The notes: generated by a model from the sequence alone, not told the origin. Positions 24,981-33,653 are shown, counted from the stretch's first letter. The stretch: DNA of 64,000 bases from JAJDTR01 sp965220415 (GCA_965220415.1 OZ244829.1:5518001-5582000); one strand, 5' to 3'. Program-made: numbers and translations.

Positions 24981-26957
24981 CTATTCCTCTCTATAAGGCG
25001 GCGCTTCTCCCTTCTTTGGGCACCATAACGTCTTGTGTGCCGTTTCCCTCTTTGCCAAGTCCTTCTTATCGAAACTGAAAAATGGCTTTCCGCAGTCGGA
25101 GCACGCCCAGACTAAGAAGTTGTTCCCTTGACGTGATTTCATGTGCTCCGGATCCGATCCCCACGCCTCCCCCAAATAGCTGATGTCCGCCTTGTCGGCA
25201 ATCTCGAAGAAGTGGTCTACGAGTGCTTGCCGCTTAGGGTTGTCCGGAGGCATTGTTACTATTTCCACGTACTGGATGCTGAGTCTGGCAATTTTAACCC
25301 TGAGTAAAACCGTCTCATCGTCAGCTATCTGCTCCGCCTCGTCGAAAAGAGCGTTTGCTCGCCGCATAAGATCCGGCGAGAACAGCGGGCTCGTCATCGG
25401 CGCACTGATCGTCATGTGAATCCTCTCGTCAGTGGCTTTCTTGTGGAGCATGTCAATATATTCCAAAATTGGCCGAGCTGCCGCCCCGTAATAGGCGTCC
25501 AGAAACTCGCTTACGCCCTTGTCCACATCGAAGTTAGGATTCCACATCAATTTAGCCAAGAGATATGCGCGAAGCTCGGAGAACTCGCCCATCGGATTAA
25601 ACGGATCAGCCTGCGGGAACATCTCCTTCACCCCATATCTGACAAAGAACTGCATGTTCGGTTTTAGGACGTAGAGGTTTGGATGCGGCGCCAACCAGTG
25701 CTGAAAGTTGATGACATAGTCCCAGATAAAGAGCTGATCTGACATTTCCGACCATTTCTTGATGTCATCTACGACCGATACGGCAGCATTGGGGTTACGA
25801 CTGTGACTGCACGTTCCTAGCGGGTGGGAGAAACAACATTCAATATCGCTCAATCGAACTAGAACGTTGTGCCTCGGTCGCACGGTTTTCGGAGGTTTGC
25901 GGCTATAGGCATACGCCAAGGTTGAAATGTATTTGTCCGGATGTTCCTCCTCAACCGCTTCGGCAACCTGGTTGACGAACTGCAGGAGTGAGCCCATGTG
26001 GCTTTCTTCCCGCACGTCGACCGCGCGGCAGTTCTCACACTCACACCAACCGCCGTAGTCATTCTGCGACACGGTGAAAATCGTTCTGTCGGGCTGCTCG
26101 CGTATCCATTGCTTTACTGTTTCGATGGCGATGCGGAGCACCTCGGGATTGGTGAGGCACAGTTGCGCAAACTCCCCAACCCGTTTGCCTTCCACCTGGG
26201 AATAGTACTCGGGATGTTCCTTGAAGTATTCTTGTACTCCGTGATGCACTCCACCCGGCATGAGGCGATAGAAGGTGTGGTACATGGGTGACGCAAATCG
26301 AATTCTGCCGCCGTGTTTCTCGGTAAGCCCGTGGGCGTGATGGCCGTTGATTTTGTTGCGTGCCGCCCAGTCTGCATCTTCGCCCACAAAGTAATGCATG
26401 TCCCTTGAGGCTATGATTGGAGTTTGCGTCACGTTAATCTCGCCTATCTCGACCCGCCGATGTTTGGGGATTCGACTCACTTTAGGGTGGAACCATCGAC
26501 ATCCGAGGTAGTCCTCCAAAAATGTGTAGACCCCATACATGCTGCCGCGTTGTCTGCCTCCCGCTATGATTAGATGATTGTCTTCGGTTCGGATAGTAAA
26601 GCCGTCATCCCCGAGCGCGTCAAAGTCAATTTCTACATTGAGTTGTTTTAAGTGAAGACTGTCCCCCAGAATAATCTCATGAGATTCCAAGTCGCCACGG
26701 TCGGTAACGATTGGGAGATTTGCACCCGATACCTCCTTAAAGAAAAATTGCAGCTCGTTGGCTGCATGTTTCTCGGACGGTGAAGCGGCGTCGGAAATAA
26801 CAATGACATAGTCACTGATTCCGTTGTTTGCAATAACCAGCGTAGACATGGTACCCCTTTCTATCGCATGAGAGCCAGGGCTTATGTATGCCAACATTAA
26901 CCCAATTGCAATAAAAATCATCCACATGAATGTAAGGTTTGCGGCGGCATTCTTCAT
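24981..26957 (-). CDS. Exported DUF4838 protein with GH67-like N-terminal domain
   Basis: 658 residues. The N-terminal hydrophobic segment (LTFMWMIFIAIGLMLAYISP) suggests export or anchoring. Residues about 45-170 resemble the alpha-glucuronidase N-terminal domain (EKHAANELQFFFKEVSG, then GGRQRGSMYGVYTFLEDYLG). The DUF4838 core follows (EHPEYYSQVEGKR, LCLTNPEVL, FTVSQNDYGGWCECENC, FIWDYVINFQHW). The C-terminus has two Cys pairs (CSDCGKPF and a single WCPKK) that may form a zinc ribbon-like site. Likely acts on polysaccharides outside the cytoplasm; no catalytic proof. The start lies 6 bases after the stop of the upstream LamG gene on the same strand, so the two are translationally coupled. 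Confidence 0.8.
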   Translation of the reverse strand: MKNAAANLTFMWMIFIAIGLMLAYISPGSHAIERGTMSTLVIANNGISDYVIVISDAASPSEKHAANELQFFFKEVSGANLPIVTDRGDLESHEIILGDSLHLKQLNVEIDFDALGDDGFTIRTEDNHLIIAGGRQRGSMYGVYTFLEDYLGCRWFHPKVSRIPKHRRVEIGEINVTQTPIIASRDMHYFVGEDADWAARNKINGHHAHGLTEKHGGRIRFASPMYHTFYRLMPGGVHHGVQEYFKEHPEYYSQVEGKRVGEFAQLCLTNPEVLRIAIETVKQWIREQPDRTIFTVSQNDYGGWCECENCRAVDVREESHMGSLLQFVNQVAEAVEEEHPDKYISTLAYAYSRKPPKTVRPRHNVLVRLSDIECCFSHPLGTCSHSRNPNAAVSVVDDIKKWSEMSDQLFIWDYVINFQHWLAPHPNLYVLKPNMQFFVRYGVKEMFPQADPFNPMGEFSELRAYLLAKLMWNPNFDVDKGVSEFLDAYYGAAARPILEYIDMLHKKATDERIHMTISAPMTSPLFSPDLMRRANALFDEAEQIADDETVLLRVKIARLSIQYVEIVTMPPDNPKRQALVDHFFEIADKADISYLGEAWGSDPEHMKSRQGNNFLVWACSDCGKPFFSFDKKDLAKRETAHKTLWCPKKGEAPPYREE

Positions 26958-26963
26958 TTTTTG

Positions 26964-27806
26964 TCACTTAGTTTTGAGCCGTGCCCACACGGTAGCCACT
27001 TTATCGGATGGAGAAACAGCCATGACATCGAATGTGCGGCCAAGACCCACATTCATAAGCTGTTCAATATCATTGTCATCTAGAACAGCATTAAATATGG
27101 CAACATCGTCTATCGTTCCCTTGAACCAACCACTGTGGTCTCCGGAAGATCGAAGTCCCAGTGTCAATTTGTCCGGAAATGACCGTATTTCCCCCTCTTG
27201 CGGGTGCTCCGCCTTTAATTCTCCGTTCAAGTAAAACTTCACCTGTTTGCCATCGTAGGTACAACCGATGTGTTGCCATTCGTTCAAGATGCCGGCGACA
27301 ACCATACCGTTCGCACTCGACCAAACCCCCGCCAGGCTGAGGTGCCAGGTGAGGGTGCCCGCGCCAAGATCGCTCTCCCAGCTATAGAGCGACCACCCAC
27401 TGCGGTCTTTCTTCTCCATGATACCGCCCGATAATGCGGTTTTTCCATCTCTGACCACGGGCTGCACTCCGTCGGGGTAGACCCATACGGAGATGCTGAT
27501 ATGCTTCTTGATTGCCTTTAAGCTATCGGATCGCGGAACGTCAATGGAATCATCCTTTCCGTCAAATACAAGCGCTCTTTCGAACTTTCCCCTTCTGATT
27601 CTCTCCGGGTCCGCGCCTTTGGTGAACGTACCATGATTTTCATTGCCGGAGGAATCTACCACCTCATTGCCAACGATTTCGTCAAATAGCCATATTCCGA
27701 CAGCGTTTTCCAGATTCAGTTCAGCCTCATTCTGTGTCGCCGGCATCAGTATCAAAACAATCACGCCGAGCCACCAGGCAGTTGTCCTAGGTATCGTGAC
27801 TTTCAT
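26964..27806 (-). CDS. Secreted LamG-domain protein with TTWG-like tail
   Basis: 280 residues, with AGGAGG 7 bases before the ATG. A signal peptide (TAWWLGVIVLILMPATQNEA) precedes a typical LamG/concanavalin A-like domain: GIWLFDE, DSSGNENHGT, ALVFDGKDDSIDVP, ISISVWVYPD, GCTYDGKQVKFYLNGE and GTIDDVAIFNAVL. The end, VSPSDKVATVWARLKTK, is a variant of the TTWG tail in which the second Thr and the Gly are replaced. It is the first gene of a coupled pair with the DUF4838 gene (6-base gap), so it may bind the same glycan that its partner acts on. Confidence 0.85.
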   Translation of the reverse strand: MKVTIPRTTAWWLGVIVLILMPATQNEAELNLENAVGIWLFDEIVGNEVVDSSGNENHGTFTKGADPERIRRGKFERALVFDGKDDSIDVPRSDSLKAIKKHISISVWVYPDGVQPVVRDGKTALSGGIMEKKDRSGWSLYSWESDLGAGTLTWHLSLAGVWSSANGMVVAGILNEWQHIGCTYDGKQVKFYLNGELKAEHPQEGEIRSFPDKLTLGLRSSGDHSGWFKGTIDDVAIFNAVLDDNDIEQLMNVGLGRTFDVMAVSPSDKVATVWARLKTK

Positions 27807-28111
27807 GCCGTATCCTCCTATGAAGGTACAATGCTGATTAAGGGCTTGGAATAGCGCCGTATCCAGTCTTAAACATGTCTGGCGGATTCAAGCCCACAAC
27901 GACTAAACACACGGACATTAGAACCGTTACTGCAATTATCATATCACGGAACAGCCTGTTAGTCAAGTAGCCAAATGTAGTTCAATCTGCCGCTGAAACT
28001 ATGCGGAAGACATGACTGGCGCCTCTAAATGTCAGCGCTTGATTTGGATAATGTTTTATTGTGCCCGTCTCTATGTTATAATGCTCACGCTGTAGGAGTG
28101 GTGCGTGTCCT

Positions 28112-28331
28112 TAAGAGCCTGTTTGAAAAGTACAATTTGTAGGGTGCGCACTGCGCACCAGCCTCTAAAAGCCCCGGAGGGACGGCAGGTGTATAGATAC
28201 ACCGAAACCCCCGCACATCTCTAAGCCCCAGCGGGGCGACAGGTAGGTAGTAGACAACAATAAAGGCATGAAAAACCCTTTTTACAAATAACCAAAAATG
28301 GCTTTGCTACCGATTATTCAAACAGGCTCTT
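28112..28331. repeat. MITE-1 copy without R37
   Basis: Best-preserved termini: TTAAGAGCCTGTTTGAAAA and TTCAAACAGGCTCTTA. Both hairpins are uninterrupted (GGTGCGCACTGCGCACC and GCCCCAGCGGGGC), so this copy serves as an empty-site reference for R37. Confidence 0.85.
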
Positions 28332-28393
28332 AGTTCAGTCCAGAACTTACGCGCCAACAGGAAATCGCGACCTGGAGATCGCTCCTACATTAC
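28330..28393. repeat. 65-bp inverted repeat, left arm
   Basis: It begins TTAGTTCAGTCCAGAACTTA and is the near-exact reverse complement of 31028-31092. It includes a GTAGG-headed hairpin on the minus strand (28362-28388). Confidence 0.8.
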
Positions 28394-28398
28394 ACTCA

Positions 28399-28468
28399 GG
28401 GATCTCTAACGGATCGCTATCACCTTCGTTATTCACTCAGTTGATAGCTCACTATCCGTTCGCTAAAT
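28399..28468 (-). repeat. R37 element, nested pair (minus strand)
   Basis: Outer GGGATCTCTAAC ... CCGTTCGCTAAATC with an inner copy at about 28411-28445 ending CAGTTGAT. Confidence 0.7.
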
Positions 28469-28542
28469 CGTTCAACACTAGCTATGCATTACATGGATAT
28501 TCAATCGCGCAGTTAGAGCCGTGATAAGGAGGAGACAGAAAA

Positions 28543-30831
28543 ATGGCAGTGGAACAGCCAGACACCGTGAATCATCAAAGTTCTCAAGAGAAAATCCTGT
28601 CGCAATTTTCTGATTCTTCCTACGCGATGGCGGTTTCAGCGCTCTTCTTGCTTCTGGGAGGCTTCATCGCATGGCATCACGAGATGTGGAGAGATGAGAT
28701 GCAGGCATGGCTGATTGCACGGGACAGCGCCTCTCCAATTGAGGTGTTGTACCACCTTAATCGATATGACGGGCACCCCGGTTTATGGCATATTTGTCTT
28801 TACGCTTTGAAACTCATCACGCAGTCACCCATCATCATGCAGCCCTTCCATCTCATCATAGCAGCCGTTTCGGCGTATGTCTTTTTGAGATTTTCGCCTT
28901 TCACGAGACTGCAGAAAACGCTATTTGTGTTCGGGTATCTGCCCTTCTACGAGTACGCCATCATCTGCAGAAACTATGCCTTGGGTGTGCTACTACTTTT
29001 CCTTTTTTGTGCGCTGTTTCGGGATTGGAGAAGGAGATTGCCTCTACTGGGTGTTATCCTTCTGTTGATGGCTCATACCAGTGTTCATGCGTTAATCATC
29101 GTGATATCCATTAGTGTCGGCTTATGCTGGGAACTTAAGGCTAATGCTGACCGGCCACCCAGAAAAGAGTTAGGAATCGGGTTCGGCTTAATTCTATTTG
29201 GGATTGTGACATCGATTATCCAGTTGAAGCCGTCCGGACCAAACTTAGGGATTTCTACCGGGTGGAGGACGGAGTTTGAGCTAGATTACTTTCTCAGAAT
29301 CCTGAATATCTTGCCCAAAGCGTTCCTTCCGATACCCCAATTCACGTTGCGCTACTGGAATACCTATCTTATAGACAAGCTCCCGGGGGCGTATGAAGTC
29401 AAGTGTGTCTTAGCCGTACTAATCTTCCTGTTTGCACTGTTCCTTTTCATTAGGAAACCTATGGCTTTCCTAATGTATCTGTTTGGAACTGTTGGCTTAT
29501 TGGCTTTTTTCTACTCGAAACGCTTCGGTTTTATTCGTCACTGGGGTTTTCTCTTCATGGCATTTGTCGCTGCAAACTGGCTGTGCCATTATTGCCGAGA
29601 TTTACCAAAGTTGAAATTCAATCTGGCTAATCGCCTAAATGGCATCAGTTTGGGATTAGCCAGACATGTTGGTGTAGTTCTTATAGTGTTCTTCGCGCTT
29701 CATCTGGTAGGCGGCGTCGCCGCGGCTATAATGGACTACAAATATCCTTTTTCGAACGGCAAAGCAGTCGCTCAATTCATCAAGTCCGAGAATTTGGAGG
29801 AGATGATCATCGCGGCGGAAGCGCCAGATGACGTAACGCTGGAGATCCTCGGATATTCGGAAAAAGACACCTTTTACTATCCACGTTCAAAGCGATTCGG
29901 ATCTTTTATCCCGTGGGATACGACGTGGGGGAGAGGTAGAGGGCTACCTACAGAGGAGGTGCTGCAGGAGACTCAGAGGCTGAGTGTTGAGAGGAGTGAG
30001 GACATCTTGGTGGTTTCGGGACGGATATTGCCCGACGAACTTCAGGTGAGACACTCACTCACTGAGATAAAGGTGTTTGAGCCGTCGGTTGTGCGGGAGA
30101 GCCTCCAGAACTACGTACTGTATCGAATGACGCCTATAGCGCTAAATAGAGTCGAGATTGATCCGCGAACCGTTGTGGGAATGTGGGATTTCGACGAGGG
30201 AGACGGGAACATTGCCAAAGACGCCTCGAGTCATGGCAACGATGGGACGCTCGTTGGAGGTCCCAAATGGGCTGATGGCAAGTTCGGTACTGCATTAGAG
30301 TTTGACGGCGTAGATGATTATGTGGACTGTGGGAATGCCCAGATGTTGCACATTCCGAGAGGGACAATGATGGCGTGGATAAAGGTGCACACCGATAAGG
30401 ATAGCGGCTTATCGGCAGTCACGCTGCCTTTTTATGATTCGCGGCGTTGGGAGCCGCCGTTTCGGAGCCTCGGATTGGGCGCAGTGCAGGGCGAACCCGT
30501 TTTTTGGATAGCCATCAACGCTGAGAATAAGGAGTTCCTCTCTGGTGTTCTGCAACTTCACCGGTGGCATCACATGGCAATTACGTATGACGGCGCCATG
30601 AGAAGGGGATACATTGACGGCGAAGAGGTGTTCGCCTACGTGTTTAACGGGGAAATCGAATATTCCGGAGCTCCCTCGTGTGTGATTGGCACACGCGGAA
30701 AAGATTCGCCCGGAGAATTTTTCAACGGCGTGATTGACGAGGTTGCCATCTTTAGTGATGCGCTGAGTAACGACCAAATAAGAGCGGTTATGAAGTATGG
30801 GATTGGGGAGATTAGTTGGAAGTCGGAGTGA
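28543..30831 (+). CDS. Membrane protein (GT-C-like) fused to a C-terminal LamG domain
   Basis: 762 residues, with AAGGAGGAGA 8 bases before the ATG. The first 400 residues hold about ten membrane helices. The first loop has HHEMWRDEMQAWLIARDS and then NRYDGHPGLWH, matching the acidic-loop pattern of PMT/ArnT-type GT-C glycosyltransferases. A soluble segment (430-530) follows. From about residue 545 there is a complete LamG domain: GMWDFDEGDG, DASSHGNDGTLVG, ALEFDGVDDYVDCG, MAITYDGAMRRGYIDGEEV and GVIDEVAIFSDAL. A membrane enzyme carrying its own glycan-binding domain outside the cell is the natural reading. The gene is bracketed by 65-bp inverted repeats. GT activity is inferred, not shown. 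Confidence 0.72.
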   Translation: MAVEQPDTVNHQSSQEKILSQFSDSSYAMAVSALFLLLGGFIAWHHEMWRDEMQAWLIARDSASPIEVLYHLNRYDGHPGLWHICLYALKLITQSPIIMQPFHLIIAAVSAYVFLRFSPFTRLQKTLFVFGYLPFYEYAIICRNYALGVLLLFLFCALFRDWRRRLPLLGVILLLMAHTSVHALIIVISISVGLCWELKANADRPPRKELGIGFGLILFGIVTSIIQLKPSGPNLGISTGWRTEFELDYFLRILNILPKAFLPIPQFTLRYWNTYLIDKLPGAYEVKCVLAVLIFLFALFLFIRKPMAFLMYLFGTVGLLAFFYSKRFGFIRHWGFLFMAFVAANWLCHYCRDLPKLKFNLANRLNGISLGLARHVGVVLIVFFALHLVGGVAAAIMDYKYPFSNGKAVAQFIKSENLEEMIIAAEAPDDVTLEILGYSEKDTFYYPRSKRFGSFIPWDTTWGRGRGLPTEEVLQETQRLSVERSEDILVVSGRILPDELQVRHSLTEIKVFEPSVVRESLQNYVLYRMTPIALNRVEIDPRTVVGMWDFDEGDGNIAKDASSHGNDGTLVGGPKWADGKFGTALEFDGVDDYVDCGNAQMLHIPRGTMMAWIKVHTDKDSGLSAVTLPFYDSRRWEPPFRSLGLGAVQGEPVFWIAINAENKEFLSGVLQLHRWHHMAITYDGAMRRGYIDGEEVFAYVFNGEIEYSGAPSCVIGTRGKDSPGEFFNGVIDEVAIFSDALSNDQIRAVMKYGIGEISWKSE

Positions 30832-31027
30832 TAATTCCGATTTCCCGGGCAGATTCCTCGGCGTCTTCAAATGCCCAACCGAATTGGAATACCGTGGAAG
30901 CGATTTCCGAGTCGCGACGTGTATTGTCGGGAATGGTAAAGGATTTCGTAACTGTTTAGTCTATCAATCTGTTTTGGGAATGTTGGTTCGTCGTGCTGCA
31001 GCTTAATCCCCGTTTGTACATCATGAG

Positions 31028-31092
31028 CGTAATGTAGGAGTGATCTCCAGGTCACGATTTCGTGTTGGCGCGTAAATTCTGGACTGAACTAA
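31028..31092. repeat. 65-bp inverted repeat, right arm
   Basis: It ends TTCTGGACTGAACTAA. Partner of 28330-28393; together they enclose 2.6 kb containing only the membrane-LamG gene. Confidence 0.8.
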
Positions 31093-31119
31093 ACAATAAG
31101 AGGATTTCTGTCGATCAAC

Positions 31120-31379
31120 TAAGCTCGACTTTGTACAAAAGTACGACGGTTGGATTGTACGGAAAGCCGCGAAAAACCAACCCCGTAGGTGGGGATCAAC
31201 CGAGTGATTAACGAGGGCGATAGAGATCCCATCTTGCCCCGCTGTGATGGCACTAGAAACCGCTGAGACTTTTTCAATGGTCTACCAAATAGGCCAGATG
31301 GCTAAAATCTCACCCGCTTTTCTTCAGCGTTTAAGCGACACCGCTTGTTGTATCGCTCAAATGTACAAAGTCGAGCTTA
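31120..31379. repeat. MITE-2 copy with R37
   Basis: Terminal inverted repeats AAGCTCGACTTTGTAC and GTACAAAGTCGAGCTT. It directly abuts a MITE-1, as does the MITE-2 copy at 47763. Confidence 0.85.
31194..31230 (+). repeat. R37 element
   Basis: 37 bp in the GCGGGGCATCTTGCCCCGC hairpin of MITE-2. The empty site is at 47829-47851. Confidence 0.85.
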
Positions 31380-31446
31380 AGAACCTGTTTGAAAAGTACA
31401 GTTGTAGGGTGCGCACTGCGCACCAGCCTCTAAAAGCCCCAGAGGG

Positions 31447-31483
31447 GATCAAACGAGTGAATAGCGAGTGCGATAGAGATCTT
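31447..31483 (+). repeat. R37 element
   Basis: Single copy in MITE-1 after GCCCCAGAGGG. It ends GATAGAGATCTT, a variant end. Confidence 0.7.
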
Positions 31484-31532
31484 GAAGGTGTGTAGAAACG
31501 CCACAAACCCCATGCACCTAAGCCCCAGAGGG

Positions 31533-31605
31533 GATCAAGCGACTGAACAGGGAGCGATCAACTGAACGAATAGTGAAGGCGATAGTAGATCCCGATAGTG
31601 ATCCC
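31533..31605 (+). repeat. R37 element, nested pair
   Basis: The outer copy is split after base 23 by a 38-bp copy at 31556-31593. The empty host sequence is at 28224-28245 (GCCCCAGCGGGGCGACAGG). Confidence 0.8.
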
Positions 31606-31773
31606 ACAGGTAGATAGTAGACGACAATAAAAGCATGAAAAAACTTCCTACAAATAACCAAAAATGGCTTTGCTACCGATTATTCAAACAAGCTCTAAGC
31701 GGATTGCGAAGCCGATAGAACTTCCTACTTGCTGTGCACTCGTTTGGTTGCACCTTACAAGAAATGGTGGGCA

Positions 31774-31846
31774 GGAGATTCCTATCGCACTGGGATCTCT
31801 ATCGCGCTCCTTATCCAGTCGCTTGATCTATTCATTCGTTTCATCC
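31774..31846 (-). repeat. R37 element, nested pair (minus strand)
   Basis: The inner copy at 31792-31828 (GGGATCTCTATCGC ... CGCTTGATC) splits an outer copy. Arms GGTGGG and CCCACC surround it. Confidence 0.7.
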
Positions 31847-31907
31847 CACCCTACAAATCTACTGTAGGAGCGACCTCCGAATCGCGACTATTGCCGGGTA
31901 TCGGAAC

Positions 31908-32014
31908 GGATCTCTATCGGGATTTACTATCGCTTTCACTATTCGTTCAGTTGATTGCTAATTATTCATCCGCTTGAGGGATCTCTATCGCACTCATTAT
32001 TCATTCGCTTGATC
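31908..32014 (-). repeat. R37 elements: nested pair plus one copy overlapping a gene end
   Basis: Outer 31908-31977 with inner 38-bp copy 31919-31956, then a further 37-bp copy at 31978-32014. The last copy overlaps the ASPIC/UnbV coding region and contains its TGA stop (complement of 32001-32003). Confidence 0.85.
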
Positions 32015-33653
32015 CTTCGACGACTGTGATTAGGCGGTTCGCCGCGAGGTTTGCGTATCGATCGATTAGTCCTGAAGGCCATATAATTTGAAGGGACTCA
32101 ACTCGTTCCGCCTCGCCCAGCCCGAAGGTGAGTGTCGTTTCACTCTGTGAGCAGTAGCTTCCGCCCGTCCGAACCATTTTCCGTTGAGTCGCGTTTCCTG
32201 CCGCGAGAACAACCTTTGCACCGATGCCGTCTCTGTTGCTTCGCGTTCCGATGGTTTTCACACGAAGGTAGTTCAGTCGATTTCCTCCATCGTTCCGAAA
32301 CAGCGAGGCGCCGCCGTATTCGGGCAGCACACCGTTGTTGGATACTAGCACATCCAAATCGCCATCGCTGTCATAATCACCATAGGCAGCCCCTCTTCCG
32401 ACACCAGGGTTCTCAAACCCGACTATCTCACCTACCTCTTCAAATAGGAGATTTCCCTGGTTGCGGAACAGGGTTGGCCGCTGCGCATAACGGAGATTCG
32501 GCTGCGATTTTGCGATATCCGGCTCAATGTGACCATTGACGCAGAATAGGTCGGAGAATCCATCTAGGTCGAAATCGAAGAAGAATAAACCAAACGTCAG
32601 CATGGCAAAACTCGGAATTCCGAGTTTTGCCGTTCGCGCCAAATCGGTAAAATCCTGATTCCGGGGTGCATAAAAGAAAGCGTTCATCTCATTGCTAAAA
32701 TTACCGATTGCTAACGCATAGCCGCCGTCGTTGTTCACATCCGAAACGTCAATCCCCATTCCCGCGCGCGCCATTCCCTTATCGCTGGTAGCAACGCCTC
32801 TCAACACCGCCTCGTCGGTGAAGGTGCCATCGCCGTTGTTGTGGTACAGGAAATTCGGTTCGGTATCGTTGGCGACAGCTAGGTCTATCCACCCATCACC
32901 GTCGTAGTCCAGCATGGTAACACCGAGCGATTTGCCTCTGGGGTTATTGAGCCCGGCACCCACGGTGACGTCCTCAAAAGTCCCGTTCCCAAGGTTTCGA
33001 TATAGGCGGCAAGACGCGCCCCCATAAGCGAAGGGCGGACAGTAAAAGATGAACTGGTCGTCGATGATACAGGGAATCTCAAGCTTCTTGGACCACCGTA
33101 TAAAATTGCATACAAACAGATCCAACCAACCGTCTCGATCGTAATCAAAGAATAACGCACTGGTAGACCACGACTTGCCGCCAACCGCTGCTATCTCTGT
33201 TACATCGGTAAATGTACCGTCGGCATTGTTGCGGAATAGACGGTTTTCTTTTAGATTCGTAACGTAGATATCGGAATCGCCATCGTTGTCGTAGTCGGCG
33301 ATAGCGGTCCCCATGCCGTACATGGGTATAGCCAAATCTGCAGAATCGGTGACATCGACAAATCTACCGTCTCCGGAGTTCCGATAAAGTTTTAAGGTGG
33401 GAGACGATTCACGGTCTCTCCAACTCTTTCCATTGACGAGGAGGATGTCGAGGTGGGTGTCGTTATCGAAGTCTAGGAAAGCACAGCCTGATCCCATGGT
33501 TTCGGGCATGTACCGCTTTCCGAATGCGCCCGTAAAGTGCGTGAAATCGAGATTTGCTTCCTTGGTGGCGTCGACGAATCTCACATGGTGAGGATTTGCG
33601 AAACCGAAGTTTACACAGAGAAAAAGCGTGGGAAGTAGTTTGTAATACGACAA
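32001..33653 (-). CDS. Secreted FG-GAP/VCBS and ASPIC/UnbV (CRTAC1-like) protein
   Basis: About 550 residues. The start appears to be a TTG at 33653 with a weak Shine-Dalgarno sequence. A signal peptide (KLLPTLFLCVNFGFA) precedes at least six calcium-binding FG-GAP/VCBS blades with D-x-D-x-D-G loops (FLDFDNDTHLDILLVNG, DYDNDGDSDIYVTN, DYDRDGWLDLFVCN, DYDGDGWIDLAVAN, DFDLDGFSDLFCVNG, DYDSDGDLDVLVSNN). The C-terminal ASPIC/UnbV domain has NRDGIGAKVVLAAG and TLTFGLGEAERVESLQIIWPSG. The last residues, GSSE, and the stop are encoded by an R37 element, so the original C-terminus was probably altered. Extracellular or surface role; binding partner unknown. Confidence 0.88.
   Translation of the reverse strand: MSYYKLLPTLFLCVNFGFANPHHVRFVDATKEANLDFTHFTGAFGKRYMPETMGSGCAFLDFDNDTHLDILLVNGKSWRDRESSPTLKLYRNSGDGRFVDVTDSADLAIPMYGMGTAIADYDNDGDSDIYVTNLKENRLFRNNADGTFTDVTEIAAVGGKSWSTSALFFDYDRDGWLDLFVCNFIRWSKKLEIPCIIDDQFIFYCPPFAYGGASCRLYRNLGNGTFEDVTVGAGLNNPRGKSLGVTMLDYDGDGWIDLAVANDTEPNFLYHNNGDGTFTDEAVLRGVATSDKGMARAGMGIDVSDVNNDGGYALAIGNFSNEMNAFFYAPRNQDFTDLARTAKLGIPSFAMLTFGLFFFDFDLDGFSDLFCVNGHIEPDIAKSQPNLRYAQRPTLFRNQGNLLFEEVGEIVGFENPGVGRGAAYGDYDSDGDLDVLVSNNGVLPEYGGASLFRNDGGNRLNYLRVKTIGTRSNRDGIGAKVVLAAGNATQRKMVRTGGSYCSQSETTLTFGLGEAERVESLQIIWPSGLIDRYANLAANRLITVVEGSSE

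Larger units (their letters stand above)
27807..28542. other. Intergenic region with MITE-1, an inverted-repeat arm and R37
   Basis: It contains a complete MITE-1 (28112-28331), the left 65-bp inverted-repeat arm (28330-28393), a nested R37 pair, and the strong AAGGAGGAGA of the next gene. No gene is supported. Confidence 0.6.
31378..31699. repeat. MITE-1 copy expanded by R37 insertions
   Basis: Starts TAAGAACCTGTTTGAAAA and ends TTCAAACAAGCTCTAA. It is about 100 bp longer than the empty copy at 28112 because it contains one single R37 and one nested R37 pair. Confidence 0.8.
30832..32000. other. Long intergenic region made almost entirely of repeats
   Basis: In order: the right 65-bp inverted-repeat arm (31028-31092), MITE-2 (31120-31379), MITE-1 (31378-31699), a GTAGG hairpin (31864-31888) and eight R37 copies, several nested. 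No gene is supported. Its right end runs into the end of the ASPIC/UnbV gene. Confidence 0.65.

Noticed and set aside
15138..32014. R37 copies as a CRISPR array
   Set aside because: Copies are scattered, occur on both strands and nest in each other; there is no regular spacer length and no cas gene.
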